DNA of 63,952 nt from UMGS1696 sp963642885. Its GTDB lineage: Bacteria; Bacillota; Clostridia; Oscillospirales; CAG-272. The stretch lies in the NCBI GenBank assembly GCA_963642885.1, contig CAVIJI010000010.1, positions 1-63,952 on the forward strand, read 5' to 3'. Shown here piece by piece: positions 8,299-15,857 of the stretch. Each line of letters starts with the position of its first letter. Position 1 is the first letter of the stretch. The translations under genes were made by a program, and so were the position numbers. The notes under the pieces are model-generated. The model made no database searches, was not told the DNA's origin, and saw only the letters and a program-made list of their open reading frames with translations.

Positions 8299-8325
8299 GT
8301 ACACATAGTACAGATAGTACACATT
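8299..8325. promoter_or_regulatory. Three 9-bp direct repeats, candidate GntR operator
   Basis: gtacacata, gtacagata and gtacacatt follow each other without gaps directly downstream of the -10 box. An inverted pair TGTGT/ACACA (8292-8305) overlaps their start. YtrA-type GntR repressors usually sit at such a place and shut down their own operon. The repeats are seen directly and the binding is inferred. Confidence 0.5.
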
Positions 8326-8369
8326 AAGCTGTGTGACAAATCGAAAACAGTTGATTGGAGGTGCTGTAA

Positions 8370-8747
8370 TTGGGAATCATCAGTGTGGATATGCGGCTGC
8401 GCAAACCATTGGGGGACCAGCTTACGGATAATATAAAAGAGCTGATATTATCCGGAGAATTGAAACCGGATGACAGGCTCCCGTCGGTACGCGGTCTTGC
8501 CGCCGAGCTCGGAATAAATCCGAATACGATACAAAAGGCTTATGCCGAGCTTGAGCGATGCGGAATTATCATGACCTTACCCAACCGCGGAAGTATTGTT
8601 CTTGCGGATAAAAGCAGTCTTCGCGAAGAAAAAAAAGAACAGCTTACCGAAAGTATGGCTCATCTTGCGAAAGAGGCTAAATCTGCAGGCATCGATGAGG
8701 AAGATTTTTTGAACGCTGCGAGAAAGGCTTGGTGCTGCGATGATTAA
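8370..8747 (+). CDS. GntR family transcriptional regulator, YtrA type
   Basis: The 125-residue protein is a winged helix-turn-helix (about residues 10-78; LPSVRGLAAELGINPNTIQKAY fits the recognition region) with only a short C-terminal helical tail. This is the size and layout of the YtrA subfamily. These proteins repress a neighbouring ABC exporter operon until it is induced, often by cell-envelope stress. The start codon is TTG at 8370, supported by GGAGG eight bases upstream; no ATG fits. It overlaps the ATPase gene by 8 bp, so the two are translationally coupled. Confidence 0.92.
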   Translation: MGIISVDMRLRKPLGDQLTDNIKELILSGELKPDDRLPSVRGLAAELGINPNTIQKAYAELERCGIIMTLPNRGSIVLADKSSLREEKKEQLTESMAHLAKEAKSAGIDEEDFLNAARKAWCCDD

Positions 8748-9651
8748 GGTGGATTCTGTAAGTAAAAATTTCGATGATGTAAAAAGCTTACGCGATATCA
8801 ATCTCACTGTCGATGACGGTTCGGTATTCGGTCTTATCGGTTCGAACGGCTCGGGCAAATCGACATTACTGCGTATAATAAGCGGTATATATAAATCCTC
8901 TGCGGGGAGGGTATATGTTGACGGAGATGCCGTGTACGAAAACTCCGATGTTAAAAAGAGAATTGCTTATCTGTCGGATGATCAATATTTTATTCCCAAC
9001 GGAACGATATACGACATGATGAAATTGTATAAGAGTATATACCCGACATTCTCCGATGAAAAATATAAAAAATATTTGGTATTGTTCGAGCTTGACGAAA
9101 ACAGAAAGCTTACGACATTCTCTAAGGGTATGCAAAAGCAGGCTGCGTTTTTGTTGGGTCTGGCATGTGATACGGATTATCTTCTGTGTGACGAAACCCT
9201 TGACGGACTTGACCCGATGATGCGCGTGGCGGTACGTAAAATAGTCGCGTCGGAGGTAGCGGAACGCGGTATGACGGTTATTTTCGCATCGCATAATCTG
9301 AATGAAATCGAGGGAATATGCGATCACGTCGGACTCCTTCATAAAGGAGAGCTTTTATTCGAAGCAGGACTCGATGAAATAAAAACAGGCATACATAAGG
9401 TTCAGTTATCGTTTGCACGTGAATGCGTTCCCGAAGGAAAAAGACAGCTTGAGGCACTTGATACGGTCTCGTTCGAGCAGAGGGGAAGCCTGTTCACCGT
9501 AATCATACGAGGAGACGAGAGATATATTGACGATTATATGCACTCGTTGAATCCCATCTTCGTCGAATTTATTCCTTTGACACTCGAAGAAATATTTATA
9601 GCGGAAATGGAGGAGAGGGGGTATGAGTTTAATGAAAAAATCAACCCGTAG
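8740..9651 (+). CDS. ABC transporter ATP-binding protein, YtrB-like
   Basis: The 303-residue protein has Walker A GSNGSGKST (34-42), a signature region FSKGM (127-131) in which the usual LSGGQ is degenerate, and Walker B YLLCDE (147-152) followed by a D-loop. The last 80 residues are a C-terminal extension common in ABC-2 type exporters. It would power the membrane protein encoded by the next gene, with which it overlaps by 29 bp. The overlap with the GntR gene on the other side makes a three-gene operon. Confidence 0.92.
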   Translation: MIKVDSVSKNFDDVKSLRDINLTVDDGSVFGLIGSNGSGKSTLLRIISGIYKSSAGRVYVDGDAVYENSDVKKRIAYLSDDQYFIPNGTIYDMMKLYKSIYPTFSDEKYKKYLVLFELDENRKLTTFSKGMQKQAAFLLGLACDTDYLLCDETLDGLDPMMRVAVRKIVASEVAERGMTVIFASHNLNEIEGICDHVGLLHKGELLFEAGLDEIKTGIHKVQLSFARECVPEGKRQLEALDTVSFEQRGSLFTVIIRGDERYIDDYMHSLNPIFVEFIPLTLEEIFIAEMEERGYEFNEKINP

Positions 9652-11824
9652 TGCATACAATGCCGCTCCGTACTTCAGATACTATGTAAAGCATAACCTG
9701 TATCAGCTTGCTTTGTTCATTGTCGTGATAATACTTGCGGTGATACTGCCGTGCTGTATGGAATACGGCAGAATTTCGGATAACCGATATAATCAGGTGC
9801 TCGATTTGACGGAATACGGTAAAATCGGATTTTTGCTCAGCGGATGTATGGGTCTGTTCGGCGGAATGACCGCATTGTCATATGTAAACAGCAAGCAGAA
9901 TATCACGTGTATGCATAGCTTTCCCCTGAAAAGAACATCGCTGTTTTTCTGCGAAATCCCCGCGGGCCCGATTTACTACTTGATATCGATAACAATTGCT
10001 TTTTCCGCGATACTGATGATGTCCGGATTTGAAAAGTGCGAATTGAATAAGGGCGTTTTCGCGGCAATGTACCTTGCGTCGATTGCGTTGTTTGTTCTCA
10101 TACACTCCGCCGTACTGCTTTCGGCGGGACTCAGCGGAACAGGGGTAAGCAGATTCTTTACCGCAATGCTGCTTCTTTTCATGCCGTTCGTGTTGTATGC
10201 GCTTGTGATTTACACCTGTGCGGTAGGAAATAATTCTATCGATATAAGCTATTATCTGAGCGAGAAGGTGTGCTCGTTTTTGTGCCCGGTCTACAGACTG
10301 TTGAATGCGGTTTTCAATTATGATTCGGGAAAGACCATTGCCGCGGAGGTTGTTAAAACGGTTCCTTGTACGGTACTCGCTTACGCGGGGGCGGCATTGC
10401 TGCATAAATACAGACGTACGGAGGACACATCGAAATCGATAATATGGAAGCCCGTCTTTTGGGTAGTAAAATATTCGGTGATGTTTTGCGGCTCCATGCT
10501 CGGAATAATTCTTTTCGGAAGCGGACTTATATTCTTGTCATCGGGTGTAACCGATAAAATTATCGGCGCCATGATAGGTTTAATCGCATCGTTCATTTTC
10601 GTAAACTGCATTCTGTACCGTTCGGTTCGCGCTTTATTTAAGGATTGGAAGCCTTCACTGATTTTTGCGGCGGCTGTACTGCTCTATACATTAGCGGTGC
10701 CGAGCAATATATTCGGAGTTGTCGGCAGATTATATTCCGATGGCAATACAAGAACGTTCGATATAATCTCCGATAAAATTAAGGTTTCCGTTACCGACGA
10801 AGAATACGATGAAATATCGAAATATATGAATTCGGGTAATTCATCAAACACTTATTCGGATGAAATATATATATCCGATATATGGTCCGAAAACGACGCG
10901 GATTACATACGTGATAATTTTTCGGAGTATGCAGATAATACGATTTCCGACGATATTAATGATGGTACAAGTGTGAGTACGGTAGTTTCGAGAAGCACGG
11001 TCACATATGTCGGAATCAAACTTGTACAGTATCCCGTGTTCGGCCTTCCGAAGGCTTATGAGATTTCGATTCCGACAAGCAGTGAACTGTGGCGTAAAAT
11101 AGTTTCGTCGGAGGAATATTCTTCCGAGATGGATATTTCCGATTACGGAGAAGACGGTCATTACGAAACAATACAGCTGGTTATCGGAAACAAGACGGTT
11201 ACTTTTTCGGCGGACGGCGAATGTAATACGATAAACAGCGACTATACTTACGAAATATGCCGCAGCCTCGATGACAATGAAAAAAACGAGAGAGATGAGT
11301 TGATAAAGAGATTGACCGATTCGGCTGTATTCGACGCTGATATGCTTGCCGTAAACAGCATATTGGGATATGCGGAAATTAACACCGGCTATACCGCAGA
11401 CTACACTATGAAGCATATTCTGTTTCCCATAAGTGCGGGCAATATCGATATGATTAACGCCGCTCTTGATTTGCTTGCGTTTGCGGAGAAGAAAGACAGA
11501 AGTTCGGAGTTCTCATCTGTCGAAGAATATTTCGATTATGCGGCATCGGAGTATACATATGCGGTCATGATTAATCTTAAAACAGGCGAAGCGAAACGCA
11601 TAAGCACCGATACATTAAGCAAGTGTGCGAAATATACATCGGCATTAGGCGGTTTCGAATGGGATTATTATAAATATACGAGTATAGACGAGTCCGGATA
11701 TGTGCTGCTTGTCAAGGACAGCAACGGCTGTTCGACAGAGCTGTATTTCAGAGACGACGCACAGGCTGCGGGCAACACCGCGGAGCTGTTCGAAACTGCG
11801 GAGCTGTTCAACACTGCGGATTGA
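9623..11824 (+). CDS. Large ABC-2 type permease with C-terminal extracytoplasmic domain
   Basis: Of 733 residues, the first 370 or so hold about nine hydrophobic segments (for example ALFIVVIILAVILPCC near 30-45 and FIFVNCILY near 330). The rest is hydrophilic and rich in Ser, Asp and Tyr, and would lie outside the membrane. This arrangement occurs in permeases paired with YtrA-type regulators in Bacilli and Clostridia. The start is ATG 9623 with GAGGAGAGGGGG upstream, inside the ATPase gene. The exported substrate is unknown. A repeated ELFETAELFNTA motif closes the protein. A hairpin without a T-run follows near 11876-11911. Confidence 0.82.
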   Translation: MSLMKKSTRSAYNAAPYFRYYVKHNLYQLALFIVVIILAVILPCCMEYGRISDNRYNQVLDLTEYGKIGFLLSGCMGLFGGMTALSYVNSKQNITCMHSFPLKRTSLFFCEIPAGPIYYLISITIAFSAILMMSGFEKCELNKGVFAAMYLASIALFVLIHSAVLLSAGLSGTGVSRFFTAMLLLFMPFVLYALVIYTCAVGNNSIDISYYLSEKVCSFLCPVYRLLNAVFNYDSGKTIAAEVVKTVPCTVLAYAGAALLHKYRRTEDTSKSIIWKPVFWVVKYSVMFCGSMLGIILFGSGLIFLSSGVTDKIIGAMIGLIASFIFVNCILYRSVRALFKDWKPSLIFAAAVLLYTLAVPSNIFGVVGRLYSDGNTRTFDIISDKIKVSVTDEEYDEISKYMNSGNSSNTYSDEIYISDIWSENDADYIRDNFSEYADNTISDDINDGTSVSTVVSRSTVTYVGIKLVQYPVFGLPKAYEISIPTSSELWRKIVSSEEYSSEMDISDYGEDGHYETIQLVIGNKTVTFSADGECNTINSDYTYEICRSLDDNEKNERDELIKRLTDSAVFDADMLAVNSILGYAEINTGYTADYTMKHILFPISAGNIDMINAALDLLAFAEKKDRSSEFSSVEEYFDYAASEYTYAVMINLKTGEAKRISTDTLSKCAKYTSALGGFEWDYYKYTSIDESGYVLLVKDSNGCSTELYFRDDAQAAGNTAELFETAELFNTAD

Positions 11825-11986
11825 ACAAGCCGATAAAAACGTGTTTAACCGTTCGGCATAATATTAATACGATGTACGGCGGCTTTCGGGTTGATAATTC
11901 GAAGCCGTCGGCGCATTGTATGATTTTCGTGTTTCAAACATTAAATAATTTGTGCGGTGATGTTTTGATAAATTACACGTGAGCTA

Positions 11987-12015
11987 TTGACAAAAAGATT
12001 CGAATGTAGTATAAT
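11987..12015 (+). promoter_or_regulatory. Consensus promoter of infC-rpmI-rplT
   Basis: TTGACA (11987-11992) and TATAAT (12010-12015) are perfect and 17 bp apart. They lie 147 bases before the infC start, leaving room for a regulatory leader. Confidence 0.88.
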
Positions 12016-12039
12016 TACACCGTAACAATGAAGCAGAAC

Positions 12040-12120
12040 ATTCTCCGTTCTCACCTTACTGCTATAGGCACGATAAGGTCAATAGTATAAGTCAAGGGTG
12101 TTTTTTGTCGTACGGAGAGG
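12040..12120 (+). promoter_or_regulatory. Structured infC leader, candidate L20-type autoregulatory element
   Basis: A hairpin built from CACCTT (12052) and AAGGGTG (12094-12100), with an inner TGCTAT/ATAGTA helix, is followed by six T residues and would stop transcription before infC. Outside it, TCTCCGT (12042-12048) can pair with ACGGAGA (12112-12118). In Firmicutes the same operon has an L20-binding leader that controls premature termination. The match in place and logic is good, but the L20 site itself has not been identified here. Confidence 0.6.
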
Positions 12121-12162
12121 GTTCTTTGTGCGATTTTTTGTTTATTATGGAGGTGCTTAACT

Positions 12163-12687
12163 ATTAGCGCTAAAGAACTTTTAATCAATGATGACATCAG
12201 AGCTAAAGAAGTTCGTATGCTTGATGAAAACAACGGACAGCTCGGTATCATGAATTTGAATGATGCGAAAGCATATGCATATGATCACGGTTATGACCTT
12301 GTTATGATAGCTCCGTCCGCTACACCGCCTGTTTGCCGTGCAATGGATTACGGCAAGTACCGTTATGAAGCCGACAAAAAAGAAAAGGAAACAAGAAAGA
12401 AACAGCAGGTTATCGAGGTTAAGGAAGTTCAGCTTTCGTATAAAATCGAACAGCATGACTTCGAGACGAAAGTAAACCGTGCGATTAAGTTCCTTCAGGA
12501 CGGAAACAAAGTAAGAGTCAGCCTCAAGTTCAGAGGCAGAGAGATTGCGCATCAGGAACTCGGAAGAGAAAAGCTGGACAGCTTCGAAGCTGCGGTATCG
12601 GAATACGGTACGGTTGAAAAGAAGCCCGTTCTCGACGGTAAGCAGTTGTTTATGTTTATTGTTCCTCTGAAGAATACAGCTAAGTGA
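12163..12687 (+). CDS. infC: Translation initiation factor IF-3 (AUU start)
   Basis: IF-3 binds the 30S subunit and checks start-codon and initiator-tRNA pairing. With an ATT start at 12163 the protein has 174 residues, the family length, and begins with AKELLINDDIRAKEVR, a conserved IF-3 N-terminus. GGAGGTG ends seven bases before the ATT. The first in-frame ATG (12217) would remove 18 conserved residues. An AUU start is the known self-limiting device of infC, because IF-3 discriminates against it. The N- and C-domains are joined by a Lys/Glu-rich linker near residue 75-85. It leads the rpmI-rplT operon. Confidence 0.95.
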   Translation: MSAKELLINDDIRAKEVRMLDENNGQLGIMNLNDAKAYAYDHGYDLVMIAPSATPPVCRAMDYGKYRYEADKKEKETRKKQQVIEVKEVQLSYKIEQHDFETKVNRAIKFLQDGNKVRVSLKFRGREIAHQELGREKLDSFEAAVSEYGTVEKKPVLDGKQLFMFIVPLKNTAK

Positions 12688-12795
12688 TATTGCGCTATTA
12701 GAGAGACCCGAAGATACATAAACCGCCGAATATTGACTATGACAGAGTTGTTAAACGACAAATAAGAATTAACCAAACCGAAAGGATACGCGAAA

Positions 12796-12993
12796 ATGGG
12801 AAAGATTAAGACACATAAGGCGTCAGCCAAAAGATTTGCAGTTACCGGTACAGGTAAAGTAAAGGTGTTCCATTCCGATCACCGTCATAACCTCGGCCAG
12901 AAGAGCCAGAAGAGAAAGAGACATCTCAGAAGCAGCCAGATACTCAGCCCCGCTATGACAGCTAATGTCAAGAGACTGATTAACAAGGACTGA
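12796..12993 (+). CDS. rpmI: 50S ribosomal protein L35
   Basis: The product is a 65-residue, strongly basic protein starting KIKTHKASAKRF with the conserved HNLGQKSQKRKRHLR and a final VKRLI. This is ribosomal protein L35 at full length. It lies between infC and rplT, the standard order in bacteria. AAAGGA precedes the ATG. Confidence 0.98.
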   Translation: MGKIKTHKASAKRFAVTGTGKVKVFHSDHRHNLGQKSQKRKRHLRSSQILSPAMTANVKRLINKD

Positions 12994-13049
12994 TCCGAAC
13001 CGACGGAACCGAATCATAAACAAAGCAGTAAAGAAAGGATTTAGATAAA

Positions 13050-13403
13050 ATGGCAAGAGTAAAAGGCGCTATGATGACGCGCAAAAGAAGAAATAAGGTC
13101 TTAAAGGCTGCAAAAGGCTACTGGGGTTCCAAGAGTAAGCACTTCAAGATGGCTAAACAGGCCGTAATGAAGAGCGGTAACTATGCATATATCGGACGTA
13201 AGCAGAAAAAGAGAGAATTCCGCGGTCTGTGGATCACTCGTATTTCCGCTCAGGCTAAGGTAAACGGTATGAATTACTCCACACTTATGCACGGTCTCAA
13301 GCTTGCAGGTGTAGACCTCAACCGTAAGATGCTTGCCGAAATCGCAGTTTCCGACAAGGAAGCTTTCGCCGCACTTTGCGAGACAGCTAAGGCTGCCCTT
13401 TAA
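13050..13403 (+). CDS. rplT: 50S ribosomal protein L20
   Basis: The protein has 117 residues and the full L20 pattern: ARVKGAMMTRKRRNKVLKAAKGYWGSKSK, then a coiled helical C-domain with MNYSTLMHGLKLAGVDLNRKML. L20 is needed early in 50S assembly, and in Firmicutes it represses its own operon through the infC leader. It is the last gene of the operon and is followed by a terminator. Confidence 0.98.
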   Translation: MARVKGAMMTRKRRNKVLKAAKGYWGSKSKHFKMAKQAVMKSGNYAYIGRKQKKREFRGLWITRISAQAKVNGMNYSTLMHGLKLAGVDLNRKMLAEIAVSDKEAFAALCETAKAAL

Positions 13404-13419
13404 TAGTCGAATTTTTAAT

Positions 13420-13452
13420 GGGTGCTCACCTACTGTGGACACCCTTTATTTA
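13420..13452 (+). terminator. Terminator after rplT
   Basis: GGGTG (13420-13424) pairs with CACCC (13440-13444), with TCAC/GTGGA extending the stem inside, followed by TTTATTTAT. Confidence 0.75.
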
Positions 13453-13459
13453 TATATAA

Positions 13460-14305
13460 ATGAAAATCGAAGAATTTGTTGAAAAATATTCTGCCGAATA
13501 CATCCGCTCACGCTCCAATCCGAAATGTGTGTCGGTTTCGAAGCTGAACGATAAAAAATATCGTGATTTAAACGAAACATATCTCGCCGAGGGCGTAAAG
13601 CTGTCTGCGGAAGCAATGACGTATGCGGAGTGTGACTGCCTGTTGATTTCGGCAGATGCCGCGGCAAACAGTTCGAAAGCCGAGGAATGCGCTGCTTTGG
13701 CACAGAGAAAAAATATTCGCGTTATTGTATGTGATGATGCGGTTTTCGAGAAGATATCGACCGAAAAAGCACCGCAGGGGATAATTTGCGAGGTTAAATA
13801 TCAGAAGAAACTGCATTCGACCGATAATTTCGATCTGTGGCAGAAAGATAAAAAAATTATGATGTTGTCCGAGGTGCGTGATCCCGGAAATCTGGGAACG
13901 ATTATGCGTACCGCGGAAGCTCTCGGAATTGACGGTTTAGTGCTTGCGAACTGTGCCGATATATACGGTACAAAGGCAGTACGTGCGTCTATGGGAACTC
14001 TTTTCAGAATGCCGCTGTATATAACCCGTGATGCGGTAGGATGCATTAATAAGATGCGTGATTCGGGCAGAAGAACATTGGCGGCAGCCCTTGATGAGAA
14101 CAGTCTGCGACTCGGAAATTACAATACCGCGGAGAGCGATTGCGTTATAATAGGCAACGAAGGCCACGGACTCGATAAGAATGTAATCGAGGCGTGTGAT
14201 TACACGGTAATGATACCTATGAAAGGCAAAACGGAAAGCCTGAATGCGTCTGCTGCCGCATCCTGCATTATGTGGGAATACAGCCGAAATTCCGTTAAAT
14301 ACTGA
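13460..14305 (+). CDS. TrmH/SpoU family RNA 2'-O-methyltransferase
   Basis: The 281-residue protein has an N-terminal substrate-binding part (about 1-115) and a C-terminal trefoil-knot SPOUT domain. All three signatures are present: EVRDPGNLGTIMRTAEALGIDG, IIGNEGHGLDKNV and MIPMKGKTESLNASAAASC. Such enzymes methylate ribose in 23S rRNA or tRNA; this one resembles the RlmB/TsnR type, but the target nucleotide is not readable. The ATG lies only a few bases after the rplT terminator T-run and has no clear Shine-Dalgarno site, so initiation may be weak or depend on read-through. Confidence 0.9.
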   Translation: MKIEEFVEKYSAEYIRSRSNPKCVSVSKLNDKKYRDLNETYLAEGVKLSAEAMTYAECDCLLISADAAANSSKAEECAALAQRKNIRVIVCDDAVFEKISTEKAPQGIICEVKYQKKLHSTDNFDLWQKDKKIMMLSEVRDPGNLGTIMRTAEALGIDGLVLANCADIYGTKAVRASMGTLFRMPLYITRDAVGCINKMRDSGRRTLAAALDENSLRLGNYNTAESDCVIIGNEGHGLDKNVIEACDYTVMIPMKGKTESLNASAAASCIMWEYSRNSVKY

Positions 14306-14355
14306 CTGTGCGGTTTATTTTAATGAAGTGAAGTTAAGGAGGTTATACGGAGATT

Positions 14356-15834
14356 ATGAACGAAGACAGAATGGTTTACTGGATTTGGCTTGCCGAGCTT
14401 TTCGGCGCGGGAAGTAAGACTTTGTCAATGCTTGTGCAGAAGTATTCGGATCCTAAGCTGATTTACGATAAAAAAGCCGATGATCTTGTATGTGATGATT
14501 TTTTTACCGAAAAACGTATAGAAAATATAAAAGCAAAGCTAAAGAACGACTCTCTCGAACATGCCGAGACGATAATCGACAAATGTAATAAGCTCGGTAT
14601 TTCCGTAATAACTCCCGACTGCTTCGATTATCCCGGCAAACTGAAAACAGTACGAGATTATCCCGTGGTTTTGTATTGTCGGGGAAGACTGCCCGAGAAC
14701 AGCGAACATTTTCTATGTACAATCGTCGGAACAAGAAGTATGACCGATTACGGAAGACGCATTGCGTATACACTCGGCGCGGGAATCGTGCTCGGAGGCG
14801 GAGTCATAGTAAGCGGTATGGCTCTCGGAGCGGACAGTATGGCATTGATAGGTGCGCTTGAATCGGGTGGAAGTGTTATAGCGGTACTCGGTTCGGGCGT
14901 GGACGTCATATACCCGCATGAACACAGTGAACTATATCAGAGAATTATAAAAAACGGTGCCGTGATATCCGAATATCCTCCGGGAACACCTCCGTCGGGA
15001 AGAAATTTCCCCGTAAGAAACCGTATAATGAGCGGACTGTCCGATGCAACGGTAGTTGTCGAAGCCGACATGCAGAGCGGAGCACTTATAACAGCGAGGT
15101 TGTGTCTCGAACAGGGAAGAAGACTTTTTGCCGTTCCCGGAAAAGTCGGAGATATCGGCGCGGAAGGCCCGAACAGCCTTATAAGAGAAGGAGCGCTTCC
15201 CGTTTTGACTCCCGAGGATGTGTTAACCGAGTTTACCCACGATTACAGAAAAACATTAAGTGTTGACCGTGCACATTCGCTTTTAAAGGGCGTAAATTTC
15301 GAAAATCTGTCTAAAGATGCCATGTCACGTACGAGGATAGGTACGGGTGTGGGAAACAGAAATTATTACGGTGTCGGAAGCTACGGCGGCAGACTCGATG
15401 AATACGAAAAAGAAAATCGGCATGTTTCCGATGATACGGCGAAGCAAGGCGGTAACACGCAAAAAAATGTATCCGAAGAAAAAGTAAAGGTAAAGGATGA
15501 TAAATCCGAAAAGAGCATAGCGTCTTTTTTCAGTCGGAAAAAAGCCGATGATATAATAAAAAAAGAGAAACAAATTGTAAATTCTGATAAAAATTTCATT
15601 CCGTCTAAAAAAATAGAGCTTGATATGCTTGATGAAACCGAAATCAAGGTATATAATAGAATGAAACCCAATGTCCCGATACTTCCGGATGAACTCGCAA
15701 ACGGCGAACAGAGCGTCTCCGATGTAATGAGTGCGCTTACAATATTGGAAATGGCGGGAGCTGTCGAGTCGGGCGGAGGCGGATATTATATGCGTGTTTC
15801 TCCCGACGATATTATGCAGTCACAAAACGATTAA
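14356..15834 (+). CDS. dprA: DNA processing protein DprA
   Basis: DprA loads RecA onto incoming single-stranded DNA during natural transformation. The Rossmann-like core covers about residues 110-300 with TIVGTRSMTDYGR, VSGMALGADSMAL, VLGSGVDVIYP, NFPVRNRIMSGL and MQSGALITARL. The N-terminal 80 residues carry the usual HhH-like domain. A Lys/Glu/Asp-rich linker (about 320-420) is unusually long and leads to a winged-helix tail (LDETEIKVYNRM to the end). Total length (492) exceeds the usual 290-370 because of that linker. GGAGG precedes the start. topA follows closely, the common arrangement. Confidence 0.94.
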   Translation: MNEDRMVYWIWLAELFGAGSKTLSMLVQKYSDPKLIYDKKADDLVCDDFFTEKRIENIKAKLKNDSLEHAETIIDKCNKLGISVITPDCFDYPGKLKTVRDYPVVLYCRGRLPENSEHFLCTIVGTRSMTDYGRRIAYTLGAGIVLGGGVIVSGMALGADSMALIGALESGGSVIAVLGSGVDVIYPHEHSELYQRIIKNGAVISEYPPGTPPSGRNFPVRNRIMSGLSDATVVVEADMQSGALITARLCLEQGRRLFAVPGKVGDIGAEGPNSLIREGALPVLTPEDVLTEFTHDYRKTLSVDRAHSLLKGVNFENLSKDAMSRTRIGTGVGNRNYYGVGSYGGRLDEYEKENRHVSDDTAKQGGNTQKNVSEEKVKVKDDKSEKSIASFFSRKKADDIIKKEKQIVNSDKNFIPSKKIELDMLDETEIKVYNRMKPNVPILPDELANGEQSVSDVMSALTILEMAGAVESGGGGYYMRVSPDDIMQSQND

Positions 15835-15857
15835 TATTTTTAACAGGGGTAGACCTG

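Noticed and set aside
11876..11911. Terminator after the ABC permease
   Set aside because: A CGGCTT/AAGCCG hairpin is present, but there is no T-run, so I did not list it as a terminator.
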